A DNA stretch of 64,000 nucleotides, from assembly GCF_004364775.1 (NCBI RefSeq), contig NZ_SOAL01000010.1, positions 62,001-126,000 on the forward strand, given 5' to 3'. The notes under the pieces are model-generated. The model was given only the letters and a program-made list of their open reading frames with translations, was not told where the DNA came from and made no database searches. Source of the stretch: Comamonas sp. JUb58 (GTDB lineage: Bacteria > Pseudomonadota > Gammaproteobacteria > Burkholderiales > Burkholderiaceae_C). Each line of letters opens with the position of its first letter. Within the stretch, counting starts at the first letter, position 1. The position numbers were made by a program, and so were the translations under genes. Below are positions 55,585-64,000 of this stretch, in pieces.

Positions 55585-56505
55585 TCAGCGGCCTGTTCCG
55601 GCGGCGGAATCTGCTGCGCGCCGTGCTGTCATCAGCACCCAGCCGTCTTCGGTATCGGCTACGTCCAGCTGCAGATAAGGCGCATAGGCGGCCTTGAGCT
55701 CATCGGTCTGGCGCTCCAGAATGCCGGCCAGCACCAGGTGACCGCCCTGTGCAACATGGGCGCAGAGCAAGGGAGCCAGCACCTTCAGCGGGGTGGCCAG
55801 GATGTTGGCCAGCACCGTCTGGTACTCGCCCTGGGCCGCATCGGGCAAGCCGGCGCGCAGCTGCACATGGTTGGCCTGGGCGTTATACTCGGTCGATTCC
55901 ACCGCAGCGGTGTCGATGTCCACCGCATCAATGTCCAGCGCGCCAAACTTGGCGGCGCCAATGGCCAGAATGCCGGAGCCGCAGCCGTAGTCCAGCACGC
56001 GGCCCAAGTCCTGCCCCTCTGCACCGCGCTGCGCAATCCAGCGCAGGCACATGCGGGTGGTGGGGTGGGTGCCGGTGCCAAAGGCCAGGCCCGGGTCCAG
56101 GCGGATGCTGCGGGTGGCAGCTGCTGGCAGCTCATGCCAGGTGGGCACAATCCAGAAATCCGGGGTGATGTCCACCGGCGCGAACTGCGATTGGGTCAGA
56201 CGCACCCAGTCCTGTTCGGCCACTTCACGGATGCCCAGCAGGCTGCAGCCTGCAAAGAAATCCTGCAGCTGCAGCAGGCTCTGCGCCTCTTCGGCCGCAC
56301 CGCGCTGTGGGAACAGCGCGACGATGCGGCTGCGCTGCCAACCATCCTTGGGCGGCGGCATGCCGGGCTCGCCAAACAGTGCCTGCTCGGCATCGGTCTG
56401 GGCATCGGCATCTTCGACCGAGACGCTGAGCGCATCGAGCGCATCCAGCGCTTCGCTCACGCTCTCGACCCGGTCTTCCGGGCACATCAGGCACAGTTCG
56501 TACAT
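55585..56505 (-). CDS. prmA: Ribosomal protein L11 methyltransferase
   Basis: 306 residues. It trimethylates L11. N-terminal substrate-recognition domain (MYELCLMCPEDRVESVSEAL) and a methyltransferase domain with LDPGLAFGTGTHPTTRMCLRWI, VLDYGCGSGILAIGAAKFGA (motif I), and VLANILATPLKVLAP (post-I/IV). Start at 56505 behind AAGGAAACC. Separated from accC by a terminator but otherwise in the common accBC-prmA order. Confidence 0.95.
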   Translation of the reverse strand: MYELCLMCPEDRVESVSEALDALDALSVSVEDADAQTDAEQALFGEPGMPPPKDGWQRSRIVALFPQRGAAEEAQSLLQLQDFFAGCSLLGIREVAEQDWVRLTQSQFAPVDITPDFWIVPTWHELPAAATRSIRLDPGLAFGTGTHPTTRMCLRWIAQRGAEGQDLGRVLDYGCGSGILAIGAAKFGALDIDAVDIDTAAVESTEYNAQANHVQLRAGLPDAAQGEYQTVLANILATPLKVLAPLLCAHVAQGGHLVLAGILERQTDELKAAYAPYLQLDVADTEDGWVLMTARRAADSAAGTGR

Positions 56506-56522
56506 GACAGGGTTTCCTTAAT

Positions 56523-56555
56523 GCAAAAAGCTGGCATTCCCTTGGAAATGCCAGC
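56523..56555 (-). terminator. Intrinsic terminator after accBC
   Basis: 9-bp perfect stem GCTGGCATT/AATGCCAGC, 8-nt loop, followed on the minus strand by TTTTTGCAT. Confidence 0.85.
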
Positions 56556-56580
56556 ATCTATCACGATGAAAGGGGGCGCG

Positions 56581-57936
56581 TCAACGCTTGCGCGCAGCCA
56601 GCCACTCTTCCAGATAGTGGATATTGGTGCCGCCAGCATTGAACTTGGCATCCACCATCAGTTCAGCGTGCAGCGGGATATTGGTCGAAATTCCTTCGAC
56701 CGCCGTCTCCAGCAGCGCGGTGCGCATGCGGGCGATGGCTTGCTCGCGGGTGTCGCCGTAGACGATCAGCTTGCCGATCATCGAATCATAGTTCGGTGGC
56801 ACGAAGTAGTTTGCATACACGTGCGAGTCCACGCGCACACCAGGGCCGCCAGGCATGTGCCAGGTGGTGACCCGGCCAGGCGACGGGGTGAACTTGTAGG
56901 CATCTTCGGCGTTGATCCGGCATTCGATCGCATGACCGCGCATCTGTGCGTTGATCTGGCGCTGCGTGAACGGCAGTTTCTCGCCAGCAGCCACCATGAT
57001 CTGGGTGCCGACCACGTCCACACCGGTGATCCATTCGGTCACCGGGTGCTCCACCTGCACGCGGGTGTTCATTTCGATGAAGTAGAACTCGCCGTTTTCG
57101 TACAGGAACTCGAAGGTGCCCGCACCGCGGTAGCCGATCTTCTTGCAAGCGGCCACGCAACGGTCGCCGATCTTCTCGATCAGGCGGCGTGGAATGCCAG
57201 GGGCCGGCGCCTCTTCGATGACCTTCTGGTGGCGGCGCTGCATGGAGCAATCGCGCTCGCCCAGGTAGACGGCGTTCTTGAACTTGTCAGCCATCACCTG
57301 GATTTCGATGTGGCGCGGGTTCTGCAGGTACTTTTCCATGTACACCGCAGGATTGCCGAATGCCGCACCGGCTTCGGCCTTGGTCATCTGCACGGCATTG
57401 ACCAGGGCAGCCTCGGTGTGCACCACGCGCATGCCACGGCCACCGCCGCCGCCAGCGGCCTTAATGATCACCGGGTAGCCAATGGCCTTGGCAATGCGGC
57501 GGATCAGCGCAGGGTCGTCCGGCAGTTCGCCATCGGAGCCCGGCACGCAGGGCACGCCAGCCTTGATCATCGCCTGCTTGGCCGAGACCTTGTCACCCAT
57601 GATGCGGATGGACTCGGGCGTCGGGCCAATGAACTGGAAGCCGCTCTTTTCCACGCGCTCGGCAAAGTCGGCGTTCTCGGAGAGGAAGCCGTAGCCAGGG
57701 TGGATCGCCTCGGCGTCGGTCACCTCGGCAGCCGAGATGATCGCAGGCATGTTCAGGTAGCTTTGGGCCGACGGAGCCGGGCCAATGCAGACGGCCTCAT
57801 CGGCCAGCTTCACATACTTGGCGTCGCGGTCCGCTTCGGAGTAGACCATCACGGCCTTGATGCCCAGCTCGCGGCAAGCGCGCTGCACACGCAGTGCGAT
57901 CTCTCCGCGGTTGGCAACCAGAATTTTCTTGAACAT
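56581..57936 (-). CDS. accC: Acetyl-CoA carboxylase, biotin carboxylase subunit
   Basis: 451 residues. ATP-grasp biotin carboxylase: [46 protein letters not shown] (ATP loop), [26 protein letters not shown] (catalytic Glu and Arg) and [12 protein letters not shown]. It carboxylates biotin on AccB in the first step of fatty acid synthesis. It starts 10 bp after accB, the normal operon. Confidence 0.97.
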   Translation of the reverse strand: MFKKILVANRGEIALRVQRACRELGIKAVMVYSEADRDAKYVKLADEAVCIGPAPSAQSYLNMPAIISAAEVTDAEAIHPGYGFLSENADFAERVEKSGFQFIGPTPESIRIMGDKVSAKQAMIKAGVPCVPGSDGELPDDPALIRRIAKAIGYPVIIKAAGGGGGRGMRVVHTEAALVNAVQMTKAEAGAAFGNPAVYMEKYLQNPRHIEIQVMADKFKNAVYLGERDCSMQRRHQKVIEEAPAPGIPRRLIEKIGDRCVAACKKIGYRGAGTFEFLYENGEFYFIEMNTRVQVEHPVTEWITGVDVVGTQIMVAAGEKLPFTQRQINAQMRGHAIECRINAEDAYKFTPSPGRVTTWHMPGGPGVRVDSHVYANYFVPPNYDSMIGKLIVYGDTREQAIARMRTALLETAVEGISTNIPLHAELMVDAKFNAGGTNIHYLEEWLAARKR

Positions 57937-57946
57937 GGGCTAGGCC

Positions 57947-58402
57947 TTATTCAATGATGAACAAAGGCTGACCAAATTCCACGGCCTGGCCGTTTTCGCC
58001 CAGGATCTGCTTGATCGTTCCGGTCTTGTCGGCTTCGATCTCATTGAGGATCTTCATCGCTTCAATGATGCACACGGTGTCGCCTTCCTTGACCTGGCTG
58101 CCGACTTCGACAAAAGCCTTGGCGCCGGGTGCCGACGAACGGTAGAACGTGCCCACCATCGGCGACTTGACCGTATGGCCTTGCACCGCAGCGGGTGCAG
58201 CTTCTGCCGGCGCAGCGGCAGCAGCGGGCGCGGCTGCCACGGGGGCTGCAGCGGGCAGCACAGGTGCAGCCATCACTTGCTGCACCACAGCGCCGCCGCC
58301 CTTCACAATGCGAACCTTGCCTTCTGCTTCGGTGATTTCCAACTCCGAGACATTCGATTCGGACACGAGATCGATCAGGGTTTTCAGCTTGCGTAAATCC
58401 AT
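57947..58402 (-). CDS. accB: Acetyl-CoA carboxylase, biotin carboxyl carrier protein
   Basis: 151 residues. The N-terminal helix ([23 protein letters not shown]) leads to an Ala/Pro linker (about 50-75) and a C-terminal biotinyl domain with the biotin-accepting Lys in [36 protein letters not shown] is the protruding-thumb region of AccB. The 118-bp upstream gap is AT-rich and should hold the accBC promoter; accB often autoregulates, but no operator is recognisable. Confidence 0.97.
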   Translation of the reverse strand: MDLRKLKTLIDLVSESNVSELEITEAEGKVRIVKGGGAVVQQVMAAPVLPAAAPVAAAPAAAAAPAEAAPAAVQGHTVKSPMVGTFYRSSAPGAKAFVEVGSQVKEGDTVCIIEAMKILNEIEADKTGTIKQILGENGQAVEFGQPLFIIE

Positions 58403-58520
58403 GGGAGCTCCAACGGCTAGAAAATCAAACAGGGCGCAAATTTACTCCAATTTCGCCCTATTCGACTCAATATCTTTGATTTTTGATCAACGGCAATACT
58501 GCCGCCCCGGCTTGCACACC

Positions 58521-59099
58521 TTATAGACTTGCCCAATTTTGCAAGTCAGATGCAAGAAGTTGCCCCATTTTACGATGTTGAACGTCACCTTGCCTACCAA
58601 ATACCACTGTGAACGGTAGGCCGCCCGCAGAATTGCCCAGATCGCGCGTCAGCTGCGTACCGCTCATGCCGGCAATGCCGACGGGGAAGTTCAGCGGCGT
58701 GCGCTGCAGAAAACGCTGCACCGCAGCATCCTGGTCGACCGCCAAACCGACCACCTGCCAGCCCTTGGCGCGCTGTGCCTCATAGAACTGGTTGAGCATG
58801 GGCAGCTCTTCGACACAAGGCGGGCACCAGGTAGCCCAAAAGTTCAGCAGCAGGGGCCTGCCCTGGAAGGCCTGCATGCGCACTTCGGCCTGCCCGCCGG
58901 GCGCCGCAAAGGCCTGGCTCCACAGCCCATCCAGCGCGGGGCTGTTAGGTTCGGCCAGGCGGTGGCGCCACCAGGCCCAGCCCGCACCGGCGGCCAAAGC
59001 GGCCGCCGCCACGCCACCGGTCAGCAAGCGACGGCGGCTGGCGTTCTGCGCTGGCAAGGTTTGCGCTGCATCGACAGGCGCGCGTTCAGGTGTCGGCAT
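58521..59099 (-). CDS. TlpA-like thioredoxin-fold protein
   Basis: 192 residues. N-terminal SRRRLLTGGVAAAALAAGAG (21-40) is a Tat-like or uncleaved membrane signal. The redox motif is WCPPC with Cys92 and Cys95 in LLLNFWATWCPPCVEELPML, as in TlpA/ResA, which keep apocytochrome cysteines or other partners reduced in the periplasm. Six bases after the unknown gene upstream. Could support the system II cytochrome c pathway, which is encoded elsewhere in this window. Confidence 0.88.
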   Translation of the reverse strand: MPTPERAPVDAAQTLPAQNASRRRLLTGGVAAAALAAGAGWAWWRHRLAEPNSPALDGLWSQAFAAPGGQAEVRMQAFQGRPLLLNFWATWCPPCVEELPMLNQFYEAQRAKGWQVVGLAVDQDAAVQRFLQRTPLNFPVGIAGMSGTQLTRDLGNSAGGLPFTVVFGRQGDVQHRKMGQLLASDLQNWASL

Positions 59100-59105
59100 G
59101 GGGCA

Positions 59106-59711
59106 TCACTCCGTGGGTTGGGTCAGCAGGCGGCGTACCGCCTCCAGCGAGCCGCGCGGCGTGCGGCCCTGGGCATCGGGCTTCAAGGCACCGCGCAGGT
59201 CATCCAGGTCATAGACCAGGTAGTGCACACCAATGCTTTCGTTGAGCGGCTTGCACAAGCTGCTGATCGACAAGGCATCCACCGTCTCACCGTGGAAACC
59301 GTTGATCGACGATACCTCATAGCGCACGCCATGGTCAATCAGCGCAATCTCAGCCGATTTGGAGTCATCGCAGAACAACTGTATGTATATATCAGAGAGG
59401 CGCGTGGCCGTTCCATTCCAGACCGCCCCAGCCAAATAGGGCCGAAAGGCCTGCATACGCTCCATCCACACGACGGCCATCTCGCGCAAGGCGCGCAACT
59501 CGGCGGGCTGGGTGTCGCCACAGAACAGCTCCAGGTACTCGCGCACCGCCGCTTCCAGCACATCGTTGTCGGGCAGCGCCGTGCGGCCTGGCAGCCCCAG
59601 CTGCTTGACGGCGCGCTTCTTGGCCGGCCCCCACTCCAGGCCTTCCTCCACCACCATGCGTGCGGCGGTATTGGCGATTTCCCAGCTTGCATCAGTCTTC
59701 ATGCGTTCCAT
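59106..59711 (-). CDS. Conserved protein of unknown function next to mpl
   Basis: About 201 residues, not assigned to a named family. It looks like a soluble alpha/beta protein: a helical first half (TAARMVVEEGLEWGPAKKRA, VLEAAVREYLELFCG, LREMAVVWMERMQAFRPYL) and VWNGTATRLSDIYIQLFCDDSKSAEIALID, then SINGFHGETVDALSI and a C-terminal LVYDLDDLRGAL. The phrase NGTATRLSDIYIQLFCDD recalls nucleotidyltransferase sheets, but I do not see a clear GS-DxD active site. Starts considered: ATG 59711 or 59702. Forms a pair with the thioredoxin-like gene, divergent from mpl. Confidence 0.72.
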   Translation of the reverse strand: MERMKTDASWEIANTAARMVVEEGLEWGPAKKRAVKQLGLPGRTALPDNDVLEAAVREYLELFCGDTQPAELRALREMAVVWMERMQAFRPYLAGAVWNGTATRLSDIYIQLFCDDSKSAEIALIDHGVRYEVSSINGFHGETVDALSISSLCKPLNESIGVHYLVYDLDDLRGALKPDAQGRTPRGSLEAVRRLLTQPTE

Positions 59712-59805
59712 TGTGTCGGATTTACCCGGACCTCGCGGCACTTGCTTGCAATTACGGCCGCCGGGAGCGCGGGTTCTGCCTGGGCGCACCGTAGAATCGA
59801 CCTCC

Positions 59806-61209
59806 ATGCACATTCATATTCTGGGTATCTGTGGCACCTTTATGGGTGGCGTGGCAGCACTGGCACGTGAGGCCGGGCACAAGGTCACGGGCTGCGACAG
59901 CGGCGTCTACCCCCCCATGAGCGACCAGCTCCGCGCACTGGGCATCGAGCTGATCGAAGGCTTTGGCGCCGACCAGCTCGCGCTGCAGCCTGATATGTAT
60001 GTGGTGGGCAATGTGGTCAGCCGCGCGCGGCTGGACGATGGCTCACCCAAGTTTCCGCTGATGGAAGCCATCCTCGACACGGGCGCCCCCTACACCAGCG
60101 GCCCCCAATGGCTGGCCGAGCATGTGCTGCAAGGCCGCCATGTGCTGGCCGTGGCCGGCACCCATGGCAAGACCACTACGACCTCGATGCTGACCTGGAT
60201 TCTGGAAGCCGCCGGCCTGCAGCCGGGCTTTCTGGTCGGTGGCGTGCCACTGGATTTTGGCGTCTCCGCCCGCCTGGGCGCCCCCACCCGGCCCGGCGAT
60301 GGCGACCCGCGCCCCGTGTTTGTGATCGAGGCCGACGAGTACGACACCGCCTTTTTCGACAAGCGCAGCAAGTTTGTGCACTACCGCCCCCGCACGGCGG
60401 TGCTGAACAACCTGGAGTTCGACCACGCAGACATCTTTGATGACCTGGCCGCGATTGAGCGCCAGTTCCACCACCTGGTGCGTACCGTGCCCGCCAGCGG
60501 CCGCGTGGTGGCCAATGGTGTTGAAGAGAGCCTGACCCGCGTGCTGCACCAAGGCTGCTGGAGCGAAGTGGTGCGCTTTGGCGCCGCCATCGACGATATG
60601 CGCGCTGAAGGCGACCCGTCGAACTTTGAGGTGTTCTATAAAGATGCGCCCGCCGGCAGGGTGCAGTGGGGCCTGAGCGGCGTGCACAACCAGATGAACG
60701 CACTCGCCGCCATTGCCGCCGCCCAGCATGTGGGCGTGGCGCCTGCAGAGGCGGCCCAGGCCTTGTCGCGCTTTCAGAACGTCAAGCGCCGCATGGAATT
60801 GCGTGGCACCGCTGCCGGTATTCAGGTCTATGACGATTTTGCCCACCACCCCACCGCAATCCGCACCACCCTGGATGGCTTGCGCCAGCAAGTTGGCAAG
60901 CAAACCCGCATTCTTGCGGTGTTCGAGCCGCGCAGCAACACGATGAAGCTGGGCACGATGAAGTCGCAGCTGCCCTGGTCGCTGGAATCGGCCGACCTGG
61001 CCTTTTGCCACACCGCCGGCCTGGATTGGGACGCCGCCCAGGCCCTGGCCTCCATGGGCGCCCGCGCCCAGACCGCCAACAACATCGACAGCCTGATTGC
61101 CCAAGTACTGCAGGCAGCCAAGGCCGGAGACGTGATTGTCTGCATGAGCAATGGCGGCTTTGGCGGTATCCACGACAAATTGCTAAAAGCGCTCGCCGCC
61201 CGCAACTGA
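59806..61209 (+). CDS. mpl: UDP-N-acetylmuramate:L-alanyl-gamma-D-glutamyl-meso-diaminopimelate ligase
   Basis: 467 residues. Recycles the murein tripeptide by ligating it to UDP-MurNAc. N-terminal MHIHILGICGTFMGG (UDP-MurNAc-binding Rossmann motif), P-loop AGTHGKTTT (117-125), EADEYDTAFFDKRSKF, NNLEFDHADIF and YDDFAHHPTAI, all Mur-ligase and Mpl landmarks. The HILGICGTFM start separates Mpl from MurC. Ends before a strong bidirectional terminator. Confidence 0.96.
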   Translation: MHIHILGICGTFMGGVAALAREAGHKVTGCDSGVYPPMSDQLRALGIELIEGFGADQLALQPDMYVVGNVVSRARLDDGSPKFPLMEAILDTGAPYTSGPQWLAEHVLQGRHVLAVAGTHGKTTTTSMLTWILEAAGLQPGFLVGGVPLDFGVSARLGAPTRPGDGDPRPVFVIEADEYDTAFFDKRSKFVHYRPRTAVLNNLEFDHADIFDDLAAIERQFHHLVRTVPASGRVVANGVEESLTRVLHQGCWSEVVRFGAAIDDMRAEGDPSNFEVFYKDAPAGRVQWGLSGVHNQMNALAAIAAAQHVGVAPAEAAQALSRFQNVKRRMELRGTAAGIQVYDDFAHHPTAIRTTLDGLRQQVGKQTRILAVFEPRSNTMKLGTMKSQLPWSLESADLAFCHTAGLDWDAAQALASMGARAQTANNIDSLIAQVLQAAKAGDVIVCMSNGGFGGIHDKLLKALAARN

Positions 61210-61236
61210 TCGGTCTGCGCGTCCGCCCTCTCCAAG

Positions 61237-61267
61237 AAAAAGGCGAGCCCCAGGTGCTCGCCTTTCT
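61237..61267. terminator. Bidirectional terminator between mpl and tctA
   Basis: 10-bp perfect stem AAAGGCGAGC/GCTCGCCTTT with a 7-nt loop between convergent genes; T tract on each strand. Confidence 0.9.
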
Positions 61268-61290
61268 ACTAATAGCGCACTGTGCAGCCA

Positions 61291-62817
61291 TCAAGTGGCA
61301 GATGGCTCTGCCCGCTTGCGCTTGACCCACCAACGGTAGCCCATGGGCCCCAGCACCACAGCGGCAGCCAGCACCCAGAGGATGGTGCAGACGGTGCTGG
61401 CCCAGAGGATGGACACATCGCCATTGGTGATGGACAGCGCACGCCGCAGGTTCTGCTCCATCATAGTGCCCAGCACTACACCCAGCACCATCGGCGCCAT
61501 CGGCACCTGAAGCTTGCGCAGCAGGTAGCCGATCACGCCGATGACCACCACCGCCACCAAGTCAAAGGTGGTGGCACTGATGGCATAGACCCCAATGAAG
61601 CTGATCGCCAGAATGCCCGGCACCAGCAGCCAGCCCGGGATGGACAGCATCGCAGCAAACACCCGCACCATGGGGATGTTCATCACCAGCAGCATCACAT
61701 TGGCAATCAACAGCGAGGCGATCAGCCCCCAGACCAGCGCGGGCTGCTGCTCAAACAGCACCGGGCCGGGTGTGATGTTGTACAGCGTCAGCGCGCCCAT
61801 CATCACCGCCGTCGTCCCCGAGCCGGGCACGCCCAAGGTGAGCATGGGGATGAAGGAGCCAGTCGCCGCACTGTTGTTGGCCGCCTCCGGAGCGGCCAGC
61901 CCACGCATATCCCCCTGGCCAAACTTGGCGTCCGGGTCTTTGTCTTCTATATAGCGCTTTTCATTGGCATAGGCCACGGCCGATGCCACACTGGCGCCAG
62001 CGCCGGGCAGTACGCCCATCACAAACCCGAGCAGGCTGCCACGCGCGGTGCTGCCCGAGGTAAAACGCAGCTCGCGCAGATTGAAGAGCTTGCGTTGGCT
62101 CGGCGGCACCTCTACGCTTTGGCCCGACAGCTTGTTCTCCAGCATCTGCAGCATTTCAGCGACGGCAAACAAGCCAATGACCACCACGACGAAATCCAGG
62201 CCATCGGTCAGGTGCGGAATGTCAAAGGTGTAGCGGTAAACGCCGGAATTGGCATCCACCCCGATGGTCGCAATCGACAGCCCGATGGCCGCCGCCAAAA
62301 GCCCTTTGATCGGCTGCTCGCTCAGCAAGCTGGTGAGCGCGCAGAAGGCAAACACCATCAGTACAAAGTACTCCGCCGGGCCAAATGCCAAGGCCCACTG
62401 CGCCAGGAACGGTGCAAACGCGGCGATGCCGACAATCGCGATCAGCGAGCCGACAAAGGAAGACCAGGCCGACAAGGACAGGGCCACACTCCCCAGACCC
62501 TGGCGCGCCAGCGGGTAGCCGTCCAAGGTGGTCATCACCGCAGCGGCTTCGCCGGGCACATTGATCAGAATCGAGGTAATCCGGCCACCGTATTCGGCAC
62601 CCACATAGACGGCTGCCAGCAAGATCAAGGCGGTATCGGGCGGCAGGCCCATCGCAAAGGCAATCGGCACCAGCATGGCCACGCCATTGGTCGGCCCCAG
62701 GCCCGGCAATACACCAACGATGGTGCCAAAGAAGGAGCCAATCAGGGCCACCAGCAGGTTGGTGCCCGAGAAGGCAACACCAAACCCCAGGGCGAGGTTA
62801 TCCAGCATCGAACTCAT
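61291..62817 (-). CDS. tctA: Tripartite tricarboxylate transporter large permease
   Basis: 508 residues, about eleven to twelve membrane segments. TctA signatures: GTIVGVLPGLGPTNGVAMLVP (about 31-51), AVYVGAEYGGRITSILINVPGEAAAVMT, GFVMGVLPGAGASVASAVAYANEK and GVPGSGTTAVMMGALTLYNITPGP. Large membrane subunit of a secondary carboxylate importer. It overlaps the tctB stop by four bases. The C-terminus is short and basic (KRKRAEPSAT). Confidence 0.95.
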   Translation of the reverse strand: MSSMLDNLALGFGVAFSGTNLLVALIGSFFGTIVGVLPGLGPTNGVAMLVPIAFAMGLPPDTALILLAAVYVGAEYGGRITSILINVPGEAAAVMTTLDGYPLARQGLGSVALSLSAWSSFVGSLIAIVGIAAFAPFLAQWALAFGPAEYFVLMVFAFCALTSLLSEQPIKGLLAAAIGLSIATIGVDANSGVYRYTFDIPHLTDGLDFVVVVIGLFAVAEMLQMLENKLSGQSVEVPPSQRKLFNLRELRFTSGSTARGSLLGFVMGVLPGAGASVASAVAYANEKRYIEDKDPDAKFGQGDMRGLAAPEAANNSAATGSFIPMLTLGVPGSGTTAVMMGALTLYNITPGPVLFEQQPALVWGLIASLLIANVMLLVMNIPMVRVFAAMLSIPGWLLVPGILAISFIGVYAISATTFDLVAVVVIGVIGYLLRKLQVPMAPMVLGVVLGTMMEQNLRRALSITNGDVSILWASTVCTILWVLAAAVVLGPMGYRWWVKRKRAEPSAT

Positions 62818-63257
62818 AACAGACCCTCCAGCCAGCCCAGCGGCAGCACCACGTCCAGCAAACGGTCAAACAGAAAATAAAACAGCAGGCTCAGGCTGGC
62901 CCCGCCAATGCTGCATTGCAGCCAACTGCCACCAAAGAGACGCCCCACGCAGGCAGCAACCACTGCCGTGGCCAAGACAAAACCAATAACCTGGAACAGC
63001 CAGGCATACACCAGCACCAGCAGCACCATCACCGCGATGCGGCTATTGGCGCCCGGTGGGTTGGGCGCAGCCGGGTTGCCGCCCTTCACGATCAGGCGCA
63101 GGCCACACAGGCCAATCACGGCGGCCAACAACAAGGGAAAGGCGCGCGGGCCCACGGGCTCATAGGCAAATGCTGCCTCCAATCCGTGTCCAAACCACGC
63201 CAGAAAGGCTGCGAGCAGCAGTGCCGCCACGCCCAGGGTGCGATCATTCAGAACCAT
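62814..63257 (-). CDS. tctB: Tripartite tricarboxylate transporter small permease
   Basis: 147 residues with four predicted membrane segments (about 7-28, 37-53, 72-101, 118-137). The layout RTLGVAALLLAAFLAWFGHG, YEPVGPRAFPLLLA and FVLATAVVAACVGRLFGG is typical of TctB. Lies between tctC and tctA; a long hairpin separates it from tctC, and its stop overlaps the tctA start (ATGA). Confidence 0.92.
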   Translation of the reverse strand: MVLNDRTLGVAALLLAAFLAWFGHGLEAAFAYEPVGPRAFPLLLAAVIGLCGLRLIVKGGNPAAPNPPGANSRIAVMVLLVLVYAWLFQVIGFVLATAVVAACVGRLFGGSWLQCSIGGASLSLLFYFLFDRLLDVVLPLGWLEGLL

Positions 63258-63284
63258 AGCTATCTTTCTGCAAGAGTGGGAAGC

Positions 63285-63320
63285 GCAGCGGGCCAGGCGC
63301 GCCTGCGCCGTGGCCGCTGC
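63285..63320 (-). other. Intercistronic hairpin between tctC and tctB
   Basis: GCAGCGG/CCGCTGC, CCA/TGG and GGCGC/GCGCC stack around a 4-base loop with single-base bulges. No T tract follows on the minus strand. Such structures often raise the level of the upstream binding-protein mRNA relative to the membrane genes. Confidence 0.5.
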
Positions 63321-63325
63321 GAGCC

Positions 63326-64000
63326 TTACTTGATCAGGTCAAAGGAGGTGGCCAGCTCGGTGTAGTGCTGGGTGCGGGCTTTCACATAGCTGTCGAGCTC
63401 GGCCCCGGTCTTGTTGAACGGCATGAGACCCAGCTGCGCCTGTGCCTTGCTGAACTCAGGCGTTGCCATGGCTTTGTCAAACGCCTTCTTCCACCACTGG
63501 TAATCGGCATCCGATACCTTGGGTCCGACGTAAAAGCCTCGGATGATCGGCCACTCGATGTTGAAGCCCTGCTCAGCAGCGGTAGGCACGTCGGCCAGCT
63601 TGCCGGGCAAGCGCTCGGAATGGAACACCGCCAGCACGCGGATAGGCGCACCGCCGTCGAGCATGGTCACAGCTTCGGCCGCATCACCCATAAAGGCCTG
63701 GACATGGCCACCGCGCAGCGCAGTCACCGCTTCACCACCGCCTTCAAAAGCGACAAAGCGCATTTTCTTGTAGTCCACGCCGGCGGCGCGCGCCGTCAGC
63801 GCCGCCTTCATCCAGTCCTGGCTACCGATGGAGCCGCCAGCGCCCAGCACAATCTTGCTGGGGTCTTCCTTGAAAGCAGCCATCAAGCCCTTGAGATCCT
63901 GGTGTGGAGAATCTGCCCGCACTACCGCCACGCCGTAATCCGCTCCCACGGTCGCAAGCCAGCGCACATCATCCACGCTGTATTTGCCAAATTTGCCCTG
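63326..64000 (-). CDS. Tripartite tricarboxylate transporter binding protein TctC (5' end cut by window edge)
   Basis: 224 C-terminal residues are visible; signal peptide and first lobe lie beyond the right edge. Reading in frame from 64000 gives QGKFGKYSVDDVRWLATVG. Conserved Bug/TctC blocks: PSKIVLGAGGSIGSQDWMKAAL, MRFVAFEGGGEAVTALRGGHVQAFMGDAAEA, IRVLAVFHSERLPGKLADVPTAAEQG and the C-terminal FNKTGAELDSYVKARTQHY. With tctB and tctA it makes a complete three-part carboxylate importer; ligand unknown. Confidence 0.92.
   Translation of the reverse strand, partial: QGKFGKYSVDDVRWLATVGADYGVAVVRADSPHQDLKGLMAAFKEDPSKIVLGAGGSIGSQDWMKAALTARAAGVDYKKMRFVAFEGGGEAVTALRGGHVQAFMGDAAEAVTMLDGGAPIRVLAVFHSERLPGKLADVPTAAEQGFNIEWPIIRGFYVGPKVSDADYQWWKKAFDKAMATPEFSKAQAQLGLMPFNKTGAELDSYVKARTQHYTELATSFDLIK

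Overview
The window looks like a chromosomal segment of a high-GC betaproteobacterium of the Burkholderiales, most likely family Comamonadaceae (Comamonas or a close relative). This rests on gene order and gene content, not on a database search: pilMNOPQ next to aroK-aroB-dgt, the mpl / tlpA-like / accB-accC / prmA / DUF3426 / pfkB block, a system II cytochrome c maturation pair (ResB plus a WWD protein) beside cytochrome c4, a pcaIJFD cluster under an IclR regulator, and several tripartite tricarboxylate (Bug/TctC) binding proteins. I see no rRNA, tRNA, CRISPR array, prophage or complete insertion sequence.

Layout. 1-7.7 kb: a truncated CsoR/FrmR-type repressor with a palindromic operator candidate, glutamate synthase (gltB-gltD, minus strand), and a REP-associated (Y1/HUH) transposase flanked by AT-rich GGGTCA repeats. 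7.9-10.2 kb: a TonB-dependent siderophore receptor with a Fur-box candidate. 10.4-20.0 kb: a catabolic region, divergent pcaR and pcaI-pcaJ-pcaF-pcaD, followed on the same strand by a cyclase-family hydrolase, a YciI-like protein, an SDR dehydrogenase, an AtoE-type transporter and a Bug binding protein. 20.1-25.5 kb: a Tat-exported PhoX phosphatase, a structured repeat element, a methyltransferase with a DUF1415 protein, and dGTPase. 25.5-34.0 kb: aroK-aroB, an Ig-domain lipoprotein and the type IV pilus operon pilM-N-O-P-Q. 34.2-45.2 kb: penicillin-binding protein 1A, cyaY/lptM, a diiron metallo-beta-lactamase-fold protein, cytochrome c maturation and cytochrome c4, the GTPase EngB and two tandem lipid A acyltransferases. 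45.2-52.6 kb: metK, then an NAD salvage cluster (nrtR divergent from a nicotinamidase-like gene, pncB, nadE, nadM-Nudix). 52.6-61.2 kb: an acetyltransferase, a PfkB kinase, DUF3426, prmA, accBC, a thioredoxin-like protein, an unknown protein and mpl. 61.3-64 kb: a tctC-tctB-tctA transporter operon whose tctC is cut by the window edge.

How the parts work together. The pca genes carry 3-oxoadipate enol-lactone to succinyl-CoA and acetyl-CoA; the genes behind them look like an uptake and ring/lactone-processing module with an unassigned substrate. The nrtR cluster can carry nicotinamide to nicotinate, NaMN and, with a NadD not seen here, NAD, with an alternative NMN route through NadM. The pil, aro and dgt genes form one long minus-strand block.

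Most noteworthy non-coding features. The metK leader ends in a 20-bp-stem hairpin whose 3' arm is the metK Shine-Dalgarno sequence and which is followed at once by a T run. The 3' end of metK is present twice, 133 bp apart, with mostly synonymous differences. Two related hairpin-bearing repeat elements with inverted-repeat ends lie in the pcaR/pcaI gap and next to the methyltransferase gene. A three-half-site IclR operator candidate and an NrtR operator candidate were also found.
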